Shown one piece after another: positions 56,353 to 64,000 of a DNA stretch of 64,000 bases. Below the pieces are notes generated by a model, which was not told the origin of the DNA, did no database searches, and saw only the letters and a program-made list of their open reading frames with translations. Both the position numbers and the translations under genes were made by a program. The stretch lies in the NCBI RefSeq assembly GCF_003853415.1, contig NZ_QTPP01000021.1:1-64000 (forward strand), written 5' to 3'. Every line of letters starts with the position of its first letter. Positions within the stretch are counted from its first letter, which is position 1. The stretch comes from Burkholderia sp. Bp9142. GTDB taxonomy: Bacteria > Pseudomonadota > Gammaproteobacteria > Burkholderiales > Burkholderiaceae.

Positions 56353-57465
56353 ATGTCCCGACGCATCATTCCTCTCGCCGACGTCAGCGGGATGCCGGAT
56401 ATCTCCGGCGTCGCGCACACTCCTGACGGCGCCCTGGCCGACACGTTCGCCAGGCCGCTGCGCGACCTGCGTATCTCGGTGACGGACCGCTGCAACTTCC
56501 GCTGCGTGTACTGCATGCCGCGGGACGTGTTCGACAAGGACTACCCGTTCCTGCCGCACAGCGCCCTGCTCACGCACGAAGAGATCGAGCGCGTGGCGCG
56601 GCTGTTCGTCGCACACGGCGTCGAAAAGATCCGGATCACGGGCGGCGAGCCGCTGCTGCGCAAGAACCTCGAATTCCTGATCGAGCGCCTCGCGCGCCTG
56701 ACGACCCACGACGGCCGCCCGCTCGACCTGACGCTGACCACCAACGGCTCGCTGCTCGCGCGCAAGGCGCGCGCGCTGAAGGACGCCGGCCTCACGCGCG
56801 TGACGGTCAGTCTCGACGCGCTCGACGACACGCTGTTCAAGCGCATGAACGACGCCGACTTCGCGAGCGCCGACGTGCTCGACGGCATCTTCGCCGCGCA
56901 GGCCGCCGGCCTCGCGCCGGTCAAGGTCAACATGGTCGTGAAGCGCGGCACCAACGACGGCGAGATCCTGCCGATGGCCGAGCGCTTCCGCGGCACGGGC
57001 GTGATCCTGCGCTTCATCGAATACATGGACGTCGGCACGTCGAACGGCTGGAACATGGCCGAGGTGCTGCCGTCCGCGGACGTCGTCGCGCGGATCGCCG
57101 AGCAGTTCCCGCTCGTGCCGCTCGACCCGCACACCGCGGCGGAAACCGCGCAGCGCTGGGGCTACGCGGACGGCAGCGGCGAGATCGGCGTGATCTCGAG
57201 CGTCACGCAGGCATTCTGCGGCGACTGCACGCGCGCGCGGCTGTCGACCGAAGGCAAGCTGTATCTGTGCCTGTTCGCGTCGACGGGTCATGACCTGCGC
57301 GCCCTGGTGCGCGGCGGCGCCAGCGACGCCGAGATCGCGACCGCGATCGCCCGGATCTGGCAGGCCCGCACCGACCGCTATTCGCAGCTGCGCGGCAGCG
57401 CGGCCGCCGATACCGCGCCCGACGGAGCCGGCAAGCGCGTCGAAATGTCGTACATCGGCGGCTGA
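56353..57465 (+). CDS. moaA: GTP 3',8-cyclase MoaA
   Basis: This 370-residue radical-SAM enzyme begins molybdenum-cofactor synthesis. The N-terminal cluster motif CNFRCVYC is near residue 47, the C-terminal cluster in [11 protein letters not shown] near 290 with a further Cys in LYLCLF. It ends with the family GG (YIGG). mobA follows after 28 bases. Confidence 0.98.
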   Translation: MSRRIIPLADVSGMPDISGVAHTPDGALADTFARPLRDLRISVTDRCNFRCVYCMPRDVFDKDYPFLPHSALLTHEEIERVARLFVAHGVEKIRITGGEPLLRKNLEFLIERLARLTTHDGRPLDLTLTTNGSLLARKARALKDAGLTRVTVSLDALDDTLFKRMNDADFASADVLDGIFAAQAAGLAPVKVNMVVKRGTNDGEILPMAERFRGTGVILRFIEYMDVGTSNGWNMAEVLPSADVVARIAEQFPLVPLDPHTAAETAQRWGYADGSGEIGVISSVTQAFCGDCTRARLSTEGKLYLCLFASTGHDLRALVRGGASDAEIATAIARIWQARTDRYSQLRGSAAADTAPDGAGKRVEMSYIGG

Positions 57466-57493
57466 CGCGCGCCGCCCGCCCCGACTTCCCGCG

Positions 57494-58111
57494 ATGTCCG
57501 CTTCCGCCTCGCCCTCCATCGCCGGCCTGCTGCTCGCAGGCGGCCGTGCCACACGCATGGGCGGCGCCGACAAGGGCCTGCAGCTGCTCGACGGTACGCC
57601 GCTCGCGCTGCACGTGCTGCGCCGGCTCTCGCCGCAGGTCGACGAGACGCTGATCAGCGCGAATCGCAATGCCGATCGCTACGCCGAGCTCGGTGCGCCG
57701 TTCGACGCGCGCATCGTGCCGGACGAAACACCCGATTTCCCCGGCCCGCTCGCGGGCCTGCTCGCCGGCATGCGGGCAGCGCGCGCGCCGCTCGTCGCGT
57801 GCGCGCCGTGCGATACGCCCTATTTGCCGGCCGACCTCGTCGCGCGGCTGCACGCGGCGCTCGACGCGCAACAGGCCGACATTGCGATGGCGGTAACCGT
57901 CGACGCGCAGCACACGCGTTCGCCGCAGCCGACTTTCGCGCTGCTGCGCACGTCGCTTGCAGACGATCTCGCCGCAGGACTCGCGGCCGGCGAACGCAAA
58001 GTCCGTGCGTGGTACGCACGCCACAAGACGGTCGAAGTCGAGTTTCGCGACGAGCGTGCGTTTTACAATGCCAATTCCCGGCAGGAACTCGCCGCGCTGG
58101 CCCGCCGCTGA
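57494..58111 (+). CDS. mobA: Molybdenum cofactor guanylyltransferase MobA
   Basis: This 205-residue nucleotidyltransferase attaches GMP to molybdopterin. The N-terminal motif is LLLAGGRATRMGGADKGLQL, followed by ISANRNADRY and the Mg-binding CAPCDTPYLP near residue 108. The gene is between moaA and moeA, a compact Mo-cofactor cluster. Confidence 0.97.
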   Translation: MSASASPSIAGLLLAGGRATRMGGADKGLQLLDGTPLALHVLRRLSPQVDETLISANRNADRYAELGAPFDARIVPDETPDFPGPLAGLLAGMRAARAPLVACAPCDTPYLPADLVARLHAALDAQQADIAMAVTVDAQHTRSPQPTFALLRTSLADDLAAGLAAGERKVRAWYARHKTVEVEFRDERAFYNANSRQELAALARR

Positions 58112-58217
58112 CGGCACCGGCCTCCGTTCCCGCCCGCCGCATGCGCCTTCGCGCTCAGGCGCCCTCCGGCGCGCCACCGGCCACGAACCCGAAACGCCTT
58201 GCGGCGCAGTCCGACTG

Positions 58218-59513
58218 ATGACCACGCAATCCTCGCCCGCCTCCCGAACCGCACCCGATTCCGCTGCCCCGCTGTCGCTCGCCGACGCGCAGGCGCTCGC
58301 ATGCCGGTTCGTGGTGCCGGTCGACGCGTGCGACACGGTATCGCTGCATGACGCACTCGACCGCGTGCTTGCGGTCGACGTGAACGCGCCCTTCGACATT
58401 CCCGCGTACGACAACTCGGCGATGGATGGCTATGCGTTCGACGGCAGCGCAGGCGCGCCTGCAGCGGCCGCCGACATCACGCTGACGGTCGCCGGCACGG
58501 CGTTCGCCGGCCATCCGTTCGATGGCGCGGTGGCGCCCGGCGCGTGCATCCGCATCATGACCGGCGCGCCGATGCCGTCCGGATGCGACACGGTCATTCC
58601 GCAGGAACGCGTGCGCGTCGACGGCGGCGTCATCCGCTTCCCCGCGCACGATGTCGCGCGCGGCGCGAACTGCCGCCGGGCCGGCGAGGATCTCGCGCGT
58701 GGCGCGTGCGCGCTCGCCGCTGGCCGGATCCTGCGCCCGTCCGACCTCGGCCTGCTCGCCTCGTTCGGGTTGCGCGAAGTCACGGTGCGCCGCCGCGTGC
58801 GCGTCGCCGTGTTCTCGACCGGAGACGAACTGCGCGAACCCGGCGAGCCGCTCGACCGCGGCACGCTGTACGACAGCAATCGCGGGATGCTGATCGCGAT
58901 GCTCGAACGGCTGCACATCGACGCCCTCGATCTCGGGATCGTCCGCGACGACCCGGCCGCGCTCGAACGCGCGCTGCGCGATGCCGTCGCCGCGCAGGCC
59001 GACGCGGTGATCACGTCGGGCGGCGTGTCGGTCGGCGAAGCCGATTTCACGCGCGACGTGATGGCGCGGCTCGGCGACGTGACCTTCGCAAGCCTCGCGC
59101 TGCGGCCCGGCCGGCCGCTCGCGTGCGGCACGCTCGCGCGCGCGGGCGACGCCGCCGGCCACGTGCTGTTCTTCGGGCTGCCCGGCAATCCGGTCGCATC
59201 CGCCGTAACGTTCTACGCGATCGTGCGCCCCGCGCTGCTGACGCTGGCCGGCGCACACACGTCGCCGCCGGCGACGTACACGGCGCTCAGCACGCAGGCA
59301 TTGAAAAAGCGTCCGGGCCGCACTGAATACCTGCGCGCCGTCGCGACGCGCGCCGCCGACGGCCAGTGGCACGTCGCACCGGCCGGTTCGCAGAGCTCCG
59401 CCTCGCTGAGCGGTCTCGCGGCCGCCAACTGTTTCATCGTCCTGGGCCACGATTCCGCGGCAGTCGGCGCGGGCGCCCCGGTCGACATCCTGCCGCTTGA
59501 CGGCCTGATCTGA
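58218..59513 (+). CDS. moeA: Molybdopterin molybdenumtransferase MoeA
   Basis: This 431-residue enzyme inserts molybdate into molybdopterin-AMP. Motifs are IPAYDNSAMDGYAFDG near residue 63, FSTGDELREPGEPLDRGTLY near 200 and TSGGVSVGEADFTRDVMAR near 265. The ATG at 58218 fits the family; the frame is open upstream. A MoaB or MogA partner is not in the window. Confidence 0.97.
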   Translation: MTTQSSPASRTAPDSAAPLSLADAQALACRFVVPVDACDTVSLHDALDRVLAVDVNAPFDIPAYDNSAMDGYAFDGSAGAPAAAADITLTVAGTAFAGHPFDGAVAPGACIRIMTGAPMPSGCDTVIPQERVRVDGGVIRFPAHDVARGANCRRAGEDLARGACALAAGRILRPSDLGLLASFGLREVTVRRRVRVAVFSTGDELREPGEPLDRGTLYDSNRGMLIAMLERLHIDALDLGIVRDDPAALERALRDAVAAQADAVITSGGVSVGEADFTRDVMARLGDVTFASLALRPGRPLACGTLARAGDAAGHVLFFGLPGNPVASAVTFYAIVRPALLTLAGAHTSPPATYTALSTQALKKRPGRTEYLRAVATRAADGQWHVAPAGSQSSASLSGLAAANCFIVLGHDSAAVGAGAPVDILPLDGLI

Positions 59514-59550
59514 ATTCCAATCGGTATATCTCTACGGGGGCAATCCGCAC

Positions 59551-59826
59551 ATGAAGAAACAAATCTCGTCGATCGCCGCGGGACAGACCGCGAAGGCGCT
59601 GATCCTCGTCTACCTGACGTTCAGCGTGCCGATCGTGCTGCTCGGCATCCTGGTCGCGTACATCCGTTACGGGATGGTCGAGCTGAGCACGATCCTGAGC
59701 GCGCTGCTGCTGAACGCGATCCTCGGTTTCGTGCTGCTGTGGATCGCCTGCCACGCATACAACTGGGTCGCGTCGCGCTTCGGCGGCATCGAGATCGTGC
59801 TGTCCGATCCGCCGGAGGAAGCGTGA
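59551..59826 (+). CDS. Small two-helix membrane protein
   Basis: This 91-residue protein has an unknown function. Two hydrophobic segments (ALILVYLTFSVPIVLLGILV and STILSALLLNAILGFVLLWI) are joined by a short basic loop, and the tail is SDPPEEA. It overlaps the acetyltransferase start by 4 bases, forming a small operon. Confidence 0.75.
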   Translation: MKKQISSIAAGQTAKALILVYLTFSVPIVLLGILVAYIRYGMVELSTILSALLLNAILGFVLLWIACHAYNWVASRFGGIEIVLSDPPEEA

Positions 59827-60308
59827 GCGGCACGCCGCTGATCCGCGCGGCCGAAGCGCGCGATGTCGGCGCGATCCTCGCGCTGATGCGCGAGCTGGCC
59901 GAGTTCGAGAAGCTCACGCACCTGTTCGTCGCGAGCGACGCCGATCTCGCCGACGCGCTGTTCGGCGAACGTCCCGCCGCCGAAGCGCTGGTGGCCGAGC
60001 GCGACGGCGCGATCGTCGCGTATGCGCTGTTCTTCCACAACTATTCGACGTTCCTCGGCCGTCGCGGCCTGTATCTCGAGGATCTGTACGTGCAACCGTT
60101 GCAGCGCGGCACGGGCCTCGGCACCGCGATGCTGCGGCAGCTCGCGGCACTCGCCGTCGAGCGCCGCTGCGGACGCTTCGAATGGTCGGTGCTCGACTGG
60201 AACCAGCCGGCGATCGACTTCTACGAGAAGATGGGCGCGACCGTGCTGCCGGACTGGCGCATCGTGCGCGTAACCGGCGACGCGCTGGACACGCTCGCCG
60301 CACGCTGA
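59823..60308 (+). CDS. GNAT-family N-acetyltransferase
   Basis: This 161-residue enzyme resembles diamine (spermidine-type) acetyltransferases. GRRGLYLEDLYVQPLQRGTG near residue 78 and GLGTAMLRQLA form the acetyl-CoA site, and FEWSVLDWNQPAIDFYEKMG follows. The GTG start overlaps the stop of the membrane-protein gene. The natural substrate is unknown. Confidence 0.88.
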   Translation: MSGTPLIRAAEARDVGAILALMRELAEFEKLTHLFVASDADLADALFGERPAAEALVAERDGAIVAYALFFHNYSTFLGRRGLYLEDLYVQPLQRGTGLGTAMLRQLAALAVERRCGRFEWSVLDWNQPAIDFYEKMGATVLPDWRIVRVTGDALDTLAAR

Positions 60309-60343
60309 ACGCGTGCCGGCCCCGCCGGTCGCTGCCTTAAAGG

Positions 60344-60371
60344 AAAACGGGCGCCGCGGCGCCCGTTTTTC
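60344..60371. terminator. Terminator between the acetyltransferase and rmuC
   Basis: The stem AAAACGGGCGCC gc GGCGCCCGTTTTT is almost perfect and serves both convergent genes. Confidence 0.95.
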
Positions 60372-60404
60372 GTTCCAGCCGGTTGCACCCGCACCCGTCA
60401 TGCG

Positions 60405-61883
60405 TCATACATCATCCGCATCGGCGCCGTCCGCACCTTCCGCGCCGAGCAGCCCGGCCGCCGTATCGCCCGGCAGCGCCTCGACCTGCTTCAGCTTGCG
60501 GTTCATCACGCGGGTGCGCTGCTCGGCCGCCTCGATCGAGCGCGTGACCGTTTCGAGCTGCGCCTTCGTGCGCGCGAGCACATCGCCGAACTTGCCGAAC
60601 TCGGTCTTCACCGCACCGAGAACCTGCCACACTTCGCTCGAGCGCTGCTCGATCGCGAGCGTGCGGAAACCCATCTGCAGGCTGTTCAGCAATGCGGTCA
60701 GCGTGGTCGGCCCCGCCACCGTCACGCGATAGTCGCGCTGCAGCTGGTCGGTCAGCCCCGGGCGACGCAGGATCTCCGCATAGAGCCCCTCGGTCGGCAG
60801 GAACAGCAGCGCGAAATCGGTCGTATGCGGCGGCGCGACGTACTTCTCGGCGATCGTCCTCGCCTCCATCCGCACGCGCGCTTCCAGCGCACGGGCCGCT
60901 TCCTCGACCGCCACCGAATCGGCGCGTTCCTGCGCGTCGATCAGGCGCTCGTAGTCCTCGCGCGGAAATTTCGCGTCGATCGGCAGCCACACCGGCGGCG
61001 CGTCGCGCGTGCCGGCGTCGCGCCCCGGCAGCCGGATCGCGAACTCGACGCGTTCGCCGCTCTTCGGCACCGTCGCGACGTTCTTCGCGTACTGGTCGGG
61101 CGTGAGCATCTGCTCGAGCAATGCCTCGAGCTGCACCTCGCCCCAGGTGCCGCGCGTCTTCACGTTGGTCAGCACCTTCTTCAGGTCGCCGACGCCGGCC
61201 GCGAGCGTCTGCATCTCGCCGAGCCCGCGGTGCACCTGCTCGAGCCGGTCCGACACGAGCTTGAATGATTCGCCGAGCCGCTGCTCGAGCGTCGCATGCA
61301 GCTTCTCGTCGACGGTGCGGCGCATCTCTTCGAGCTTCGCCGCGTTGTTCGTCTCGATTTCCTTCAGCCGCTGCTCGAGCGTCGCACGCACTTCGCCGAT
61401 CCGGCGATCGTTGGCCTCGGTCAGTTGCGTGAGCTGCCGGTTCAGCGTGTCGCCGAACAGCCGCAGCGCGACCGTCTGCTCTTCGCGCGCCTGCTGCGCC
61501 TGGCGCTGGGCGCTCTCGCGCATCGCGTCGAACTGCTGCGCGTTGCCGGCGACGAGCTTGCCGAGCTGTTGCGCGAAACCTTCGATCTGGTTGTTCTGCA
61601 CGGTCGCGATGCTCGTCAGCTGCGTCGCGAGCGTCTGCTGCAGCTGCGAGAAACTGCCGGCCAGCTCGGTGCGCGAGCCGCGCGCGTTCTCGACGATCTC
61701 GCCGCGCAGCTCGCGTTCGAGCCGCTCGACCGCGAGCGCCTGTGCGTGCGCGGCGTCCTCGATCTGGTCGCCAAGCACAGCCGCATCGTCGTGGCGGCCG
61801 CCGCCGCGCACGATCGCGACGACCGCCACCGCAAGCGCGACGGCCAGCAAGACAACCGCCGCCAGCAACAACATCGTCGTCAT
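60405..61883 (-). CDS. rmuC: DNA recombination protein RmuC
   Basis: This 492-residue protein limits recombination at inverted repeats and is a putative nuclease. An N-terminal helix (LLLAAVVLLAVALAVAVVAI) anchors it, then a long coiled coil spans residues 40-215. The RmuC domain follows, with GTWGEVQLEALLEQMLTPDQY near residue 235 and LPIDAKFPREDYERLIDAQE near 300. Its start overlaps the dehydrogenase stop by 4 bases. Confidence 0.96.
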   Translation of the reverse strand: MTTMLLLAAVVLLAVALAVAVVAIVRGGGRHDDAAVLGDQIEDAAHAQALAVERLERELRGEIVENARGSRTELAGSFSQLQQTLATQLTSIATVQNNQIEGFAQQLGKLVAGNAQQFDAMRESAQRQAQQAREEQTVALRLFGDTLNRQLTQLTEANDRRIGEVRATLEQRLKEIETNNAAKLEEMRRTVDEKLHATLEQRLGESFKLVSDRLEQVHRGLGEMQTLAAGVGDLKKVLTNVKTRGTWGEVQLEALLEQMLTPDQYAKNVATVPKSGERVEFAIRLPGRDAGTRDAPPVWLPIDAKFPREDYERLIDAQERADSVAVEEAARALEARVRMEARTIAEKYVAPPHTTDFALLFLPTEGLYAEILRRPGLTDQLQRDYRVTVAGPTTLTALLNSLQMGFRTLAIEQRSSEVWQVLGAVKTEFGKFGDVLARTKAQLETVTRSIEAAEQRTRVMNRKLKQVEALPGDTAAGLLGAEGADGADADDV

Positions 61884-62875
61884 GCGCGCGGCTTCCCGAT
61901 CACGTCAGGGTTGATCGGGTTCGGCGGCTGCCCTGCGCGCGGCCCTTCGCCCAGCGCGGCGATCAGGTTGTCGGCCGCGAGGTCCGCCATCGCGCGGCGC
62001 GTCTTCTCGGTCGCGCTCGCGATGTGCGGCGTCAGCACGACGTTCGGCACCTCGAGCAGCGCCGGATGGACGCTCGGCTCGCCTTCGTACACGTCGAGGC
62101 CGGCCGCGGCGATCGTCCCGGCACGCAGCGCGGCGGCCAGCGCCGCGTCGTCGACGATGCCGCCACGCGCGATGTTGGTCAGCGTCGCGGTCGGCTTCAT
62201 CTTCGCGAGCTCGGCTGCGCCGATCGTGTGATGGTTCTCCTTCGTGTACGGCAGCACGAGCACGACGTGATCGGCGCGCGCCAGCAACGCGTCCTTCGAT
62301 ACGTATTCGGCGTTCAGCTCGGCCTCGATCTCGGGGGCAACCCGCGACCGGTTGTGATAGATCACCTGCATCCCGAAGCCGCGCGCGCGGCGTGCAAGCG
62401 CCTGGCCGATGCGCCCCATTCCGATGACGCCGAGCGTCGAGCCGTAAATGTCGCTGCCGAGGAACCCGTCGTACGCCCACTTCTGCCAGTGCCCCGCGCG
62501 CAGCCAGTGCTCGGATTCCGCGATCCGGCGCGCGGCGGCCATCATCAGCGCCCAGCCGAAATCCGCGGTCGACTCGTTCAGCACGTCGGGTGTGTTGGTG
62601 CCGAGCACGTTCGCCGCGTTGAACGCGGCCATGTCGAAGTTGTTGTAGCCGACCGCCATGTTCGACACGACGCGCAGGCGCGGCGCCGCCGCCAGCGCGG
62701 CCGCGCCGACCGGATCGCCCGCCGTCAGCGCGCCGTCCTTGTCGGCGAGACGCGCGGCGAGCGCATCGGCGGCGAGCGCGTCGCCGTTGTTCCAGTCGAC
62801 TTCGAAATACTGCTCGAGCCGCTCGATCACGTCCGGAAAGATCGGACGTGCGACCAGGATCTTCTGCATCGCCAT
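61880..62875 (-). CDS. 2-hydroxyacid dehydrogenase (glyoxylate reductase-like)
   Basis: This 331-residue NAD(P)H enzyme reduces glyoxylate or hydroxypyruvate. The Rossmann motif GVIGMGRIGQALARRA is near residue 150. The catalytic Arg is in NIARGGIVDD near 237, Glu in DVYEGEPSV near 266 and His in LTPHIASAT near 285. It is closest in appearance to GhrB, but the substrate is not proven. It forms a unit with rmuC. Confidence 0.92.
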   Translation of the reverse strand: MAMQKILVARPIFPDVIERLEQYFEVDWNNGDALAADALAARLADKDGALTAGDPVGAAALAAAPRLRVVSNMAVGYNNFDMAAFNAANVLGTNTPDVLNESTADFGWALMMAAARRIAESEHWLRAGHWQKWAYDGFLGSDIYGSTLGVIGMGRIGQALARRARGFGMQVIYHNRSRVAPEIEAELNAEYVSKDALLARADHVVLVLPYTKENHHTIGAAELAKMKPTATLTNIARGGIVDDAALAAALRAGTIAAAGLDVYEGEPSVHPALLEVPNVVLTPHIASATEKTRRAMADLAADNLIAALGEGPRAGQPPNPINPDVIGKPRA

Positions 62876-62950
62876 CTCCGCATGCCGCGACCGGAACGCG
62901 GCGCAGCATGCGCCGCCGGAACCGTCCGCGCTTGATTGAAAATCGTCAGA

Positions 62951-64000
62951 CTAAGCCGTGAAGAAAATCCACGACGTCAGCAGGAATACCGGTACCAGCA
63001 CCACGAACGCCCAGCCGAGATACGCGAAGAAGCTCGGCATCTTCACGCCGCGCGACTCCGCGATCGCCTTCACCATGAAGTTCGGCGCATTGCCGATGTA
63101 GCTGTTCGCGCCCATGAACACCGCCCCTGCGGAAATCGCGGCGAGCGTCGTCGCACCCGTCGTCATCAACGATTGCGCGTCGCCGCCCGCGAGGTTGAAG
63201 AACACGAGGTAGGTCGGCGCGTTGTCGAGGAACGACGACAGCAGGCCGGTCGCCCAGAAGTACATCGCGTCGATCGGCTTGCCGTCGGGCCCCGTGACGA
63301 GATGGACGATCTGCGCGAATGCACCGTCCGAACCCGCGCGCAGGATCACGATCACCGGCGCGATCGTCACGAAGATCCCGGCGAACAGCTTCGCGACCTC
63401 CTCGATCGGCGCCCAGTTGAACGCGTTGCCCTCGCGCGCCGAGCGCGGCGTCAGCGCGAGCGATGCGAGCGCCACGACGACGAGCGCGACGTCGCGCACG
63501 AGATTCTGCAGCGCGACGTGCGTGCCCCACACGTCGAACGTGATGTCCGGTTTCCAGATACCGCTCATCAGCACGAGGCCGATCACGGCCGCGAGCAGCA
63601 CGAAGTTGACCTTGCCGTCGATCGACAGCGCGGCATCGTCGGGCGTCGGGTCGAGCGCGGCCGGCCGCTCCTCGCCGCCCTTGCGGTAGAAGTACGTATC
63701 GAGCACGAAGAACAGCGCCAGCAGCACCGCGCAGATGAACAGCATCGGCAGCGCGAGATGCGTGGTCGTCCAGAAGAAGCTTACGCCGTTCAGGAAACCG
63801 AGGAACAGCGGCGGATCGCCGAGCGGCGACAGCGAGCCGCCCGCGTTCGCAACGAGGAAGATGAAGAAGATCACGACGTGCACGACATGCTTGCGGTTAT
63901 CGTTCGCGCGCAGCAGCGGGCGGATCAGCAGCATCGCGGCGCCCGTCGTGCCCATCACGCTCGCGAGCAGCGTGCCGAGCGCGAGGATCGCCGTGTTCAG
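62951..64000 (-). CDS. NhaD-type sodium:proton antiporter, 3' part
   Basis: At least 349 residues of a polytopic membrane protein continue beyond the window end; its N-terminus is missing. The visible part has about nine hydrophobic segments. It includes VFFIFLVANAGGSLSPLGDP (the loop typical of NhaD/ArsB ion transporters), SSFLDNAPTYLVFFNLAGGD near the middle, and MGANSYIGNAPNFMVKAIAE. NhaD is favoured, but a citrate-type ion transporter is possible. Confidence 0.85.
   Translation of the reverse strand: MNTAILALGTLLASVMGTTGAAMLLIRPLLRANDNRKHVVHVVIFFIFLVANAGGSLSPLGDPPLFLGFLNGVSFFWTTTHLALPMLFICAVLLALFFVLDTYFYRKGGEERPAALDPTPDDAALSIDGKVNFVLLAAVIGLVLMSGIWKPDITFDVWGTHVALQNLVRDVALVVVALASLALTPRSAREGNAFNWAPIEEVAKLFAGIFVTIAPVIVILRAGSDGAFAQIVHLVTGPDGKPIDAMYFWATGLLSSFLDNAPTYLVFFNLAGGDAQSLMTTGATTLAAISAGAVFMGANSYIGNAPNFMVKAIAESRGVKMPSFFAYLGWAFVVLVPVFLLTSWIFFTA

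Noticed and set aside
52336-57669. A minus-strand open frame of more than 1700 codons antisense to rne and moaA
   Set aside because: It mirrors the codon pattern of the genes on the other strand, is Arg/Ala-rich low-complexity sequence, and has no domain. It is a by-product of high GC.

Overview
The window is a dense, GC-rich stretch of bacterial chromosome. It has long same-strand gene runs, frequent 4-base ATGA overlaps and strong GC-third-position codon use. Protein sequences and gene order point to Burkholderia in the strict sense, probably the cepacia complex and its main chromosome. The markers are rpmF-plsX-fabHDG-acpP-fabF running into rpoE-rseA-rseB-mucD-lepA-lepB-rnc-era-recO-pdxJ-acpS-nagZ, earP-efp, a MetAP with a ParD-like partner, and uvrC-pgsA-tRNA-Gly-tRNA-Cys. 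The species assignment is inference; no 16S gene is present.

Layout. 1-8.2 kb: an unknown membrane protein, a family-4 glycosyltransferase, an MsbA-like ABC exporter, a patatin-like hydrolase, and the trehalose pair otsB-otsA. 8.2-8.5 kb: a 283-bp gene-free element with inverted ends and two long internal hairpins. It ends four bases before the sco1 start codon. 8.5-10.5 kb: sco1, a PCu(A)C chaperone and ctaG, a copper-delivery operon for cytochrome oxidase. 10.5-17 kb: acetyltransferases, pirin with a divergent LysR regulator, free-methionine-sulfoxide reductase, map with a ParD-like protein, an XRE-cupin regulator with an acetyltransferase, and a small secreted protein. 17.0-20.6 kb: a degenerate island bounded by a 48-bp repeat of the 3' part of tRNA-Cys. 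It carries a small unknown ORF, a DUF1488-like ORF, a Cache-GGDEF diguanylate cyclase and an IS3 remnant, with no integrase. 20.5-21.1 kb: one tRNA-Cys and three tandem tRNA-Gly. 21.2-27.5 kb: pgsA, uvrC, earP, efp and an orphan sigma-54-type response regulator. 27.7-46.9 kb: a near-continuous minus-strand block covering cell-wall recycling, phospholipid and fatty-acid synthesis, envelope stress (sigma-E), protein export, translation and RNA processing. 47-52.3 kb: yceD, yceF-type Maf, a methyltransferase, an S49 protease, a Rieske protein, a phosphatase and rluC. 52.3-56.2 kb: a long leader and rne, divergent from rluC. 56.3-59.5 kb: moaA-mobA-moeA. 59.5-64 kb: a small membrane protein, an acetyltransferase, rmuC, a 2-hydroxyacid dehydrogenase and a truncated NhaD-type antiporter at the window edge.

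Most of the window is core genome. The parts most likely to hold something undescribed are the nested-hairpin element upstream of sco1, the tRNA-Cys island with its internal tRNA-like hairpin series, and the orphan regulator whose sigma-54 contact loop reads GAFDGA instead of GAFTGA. No CRISPR array, prophage, complete insertion sequence or replication origin was found.
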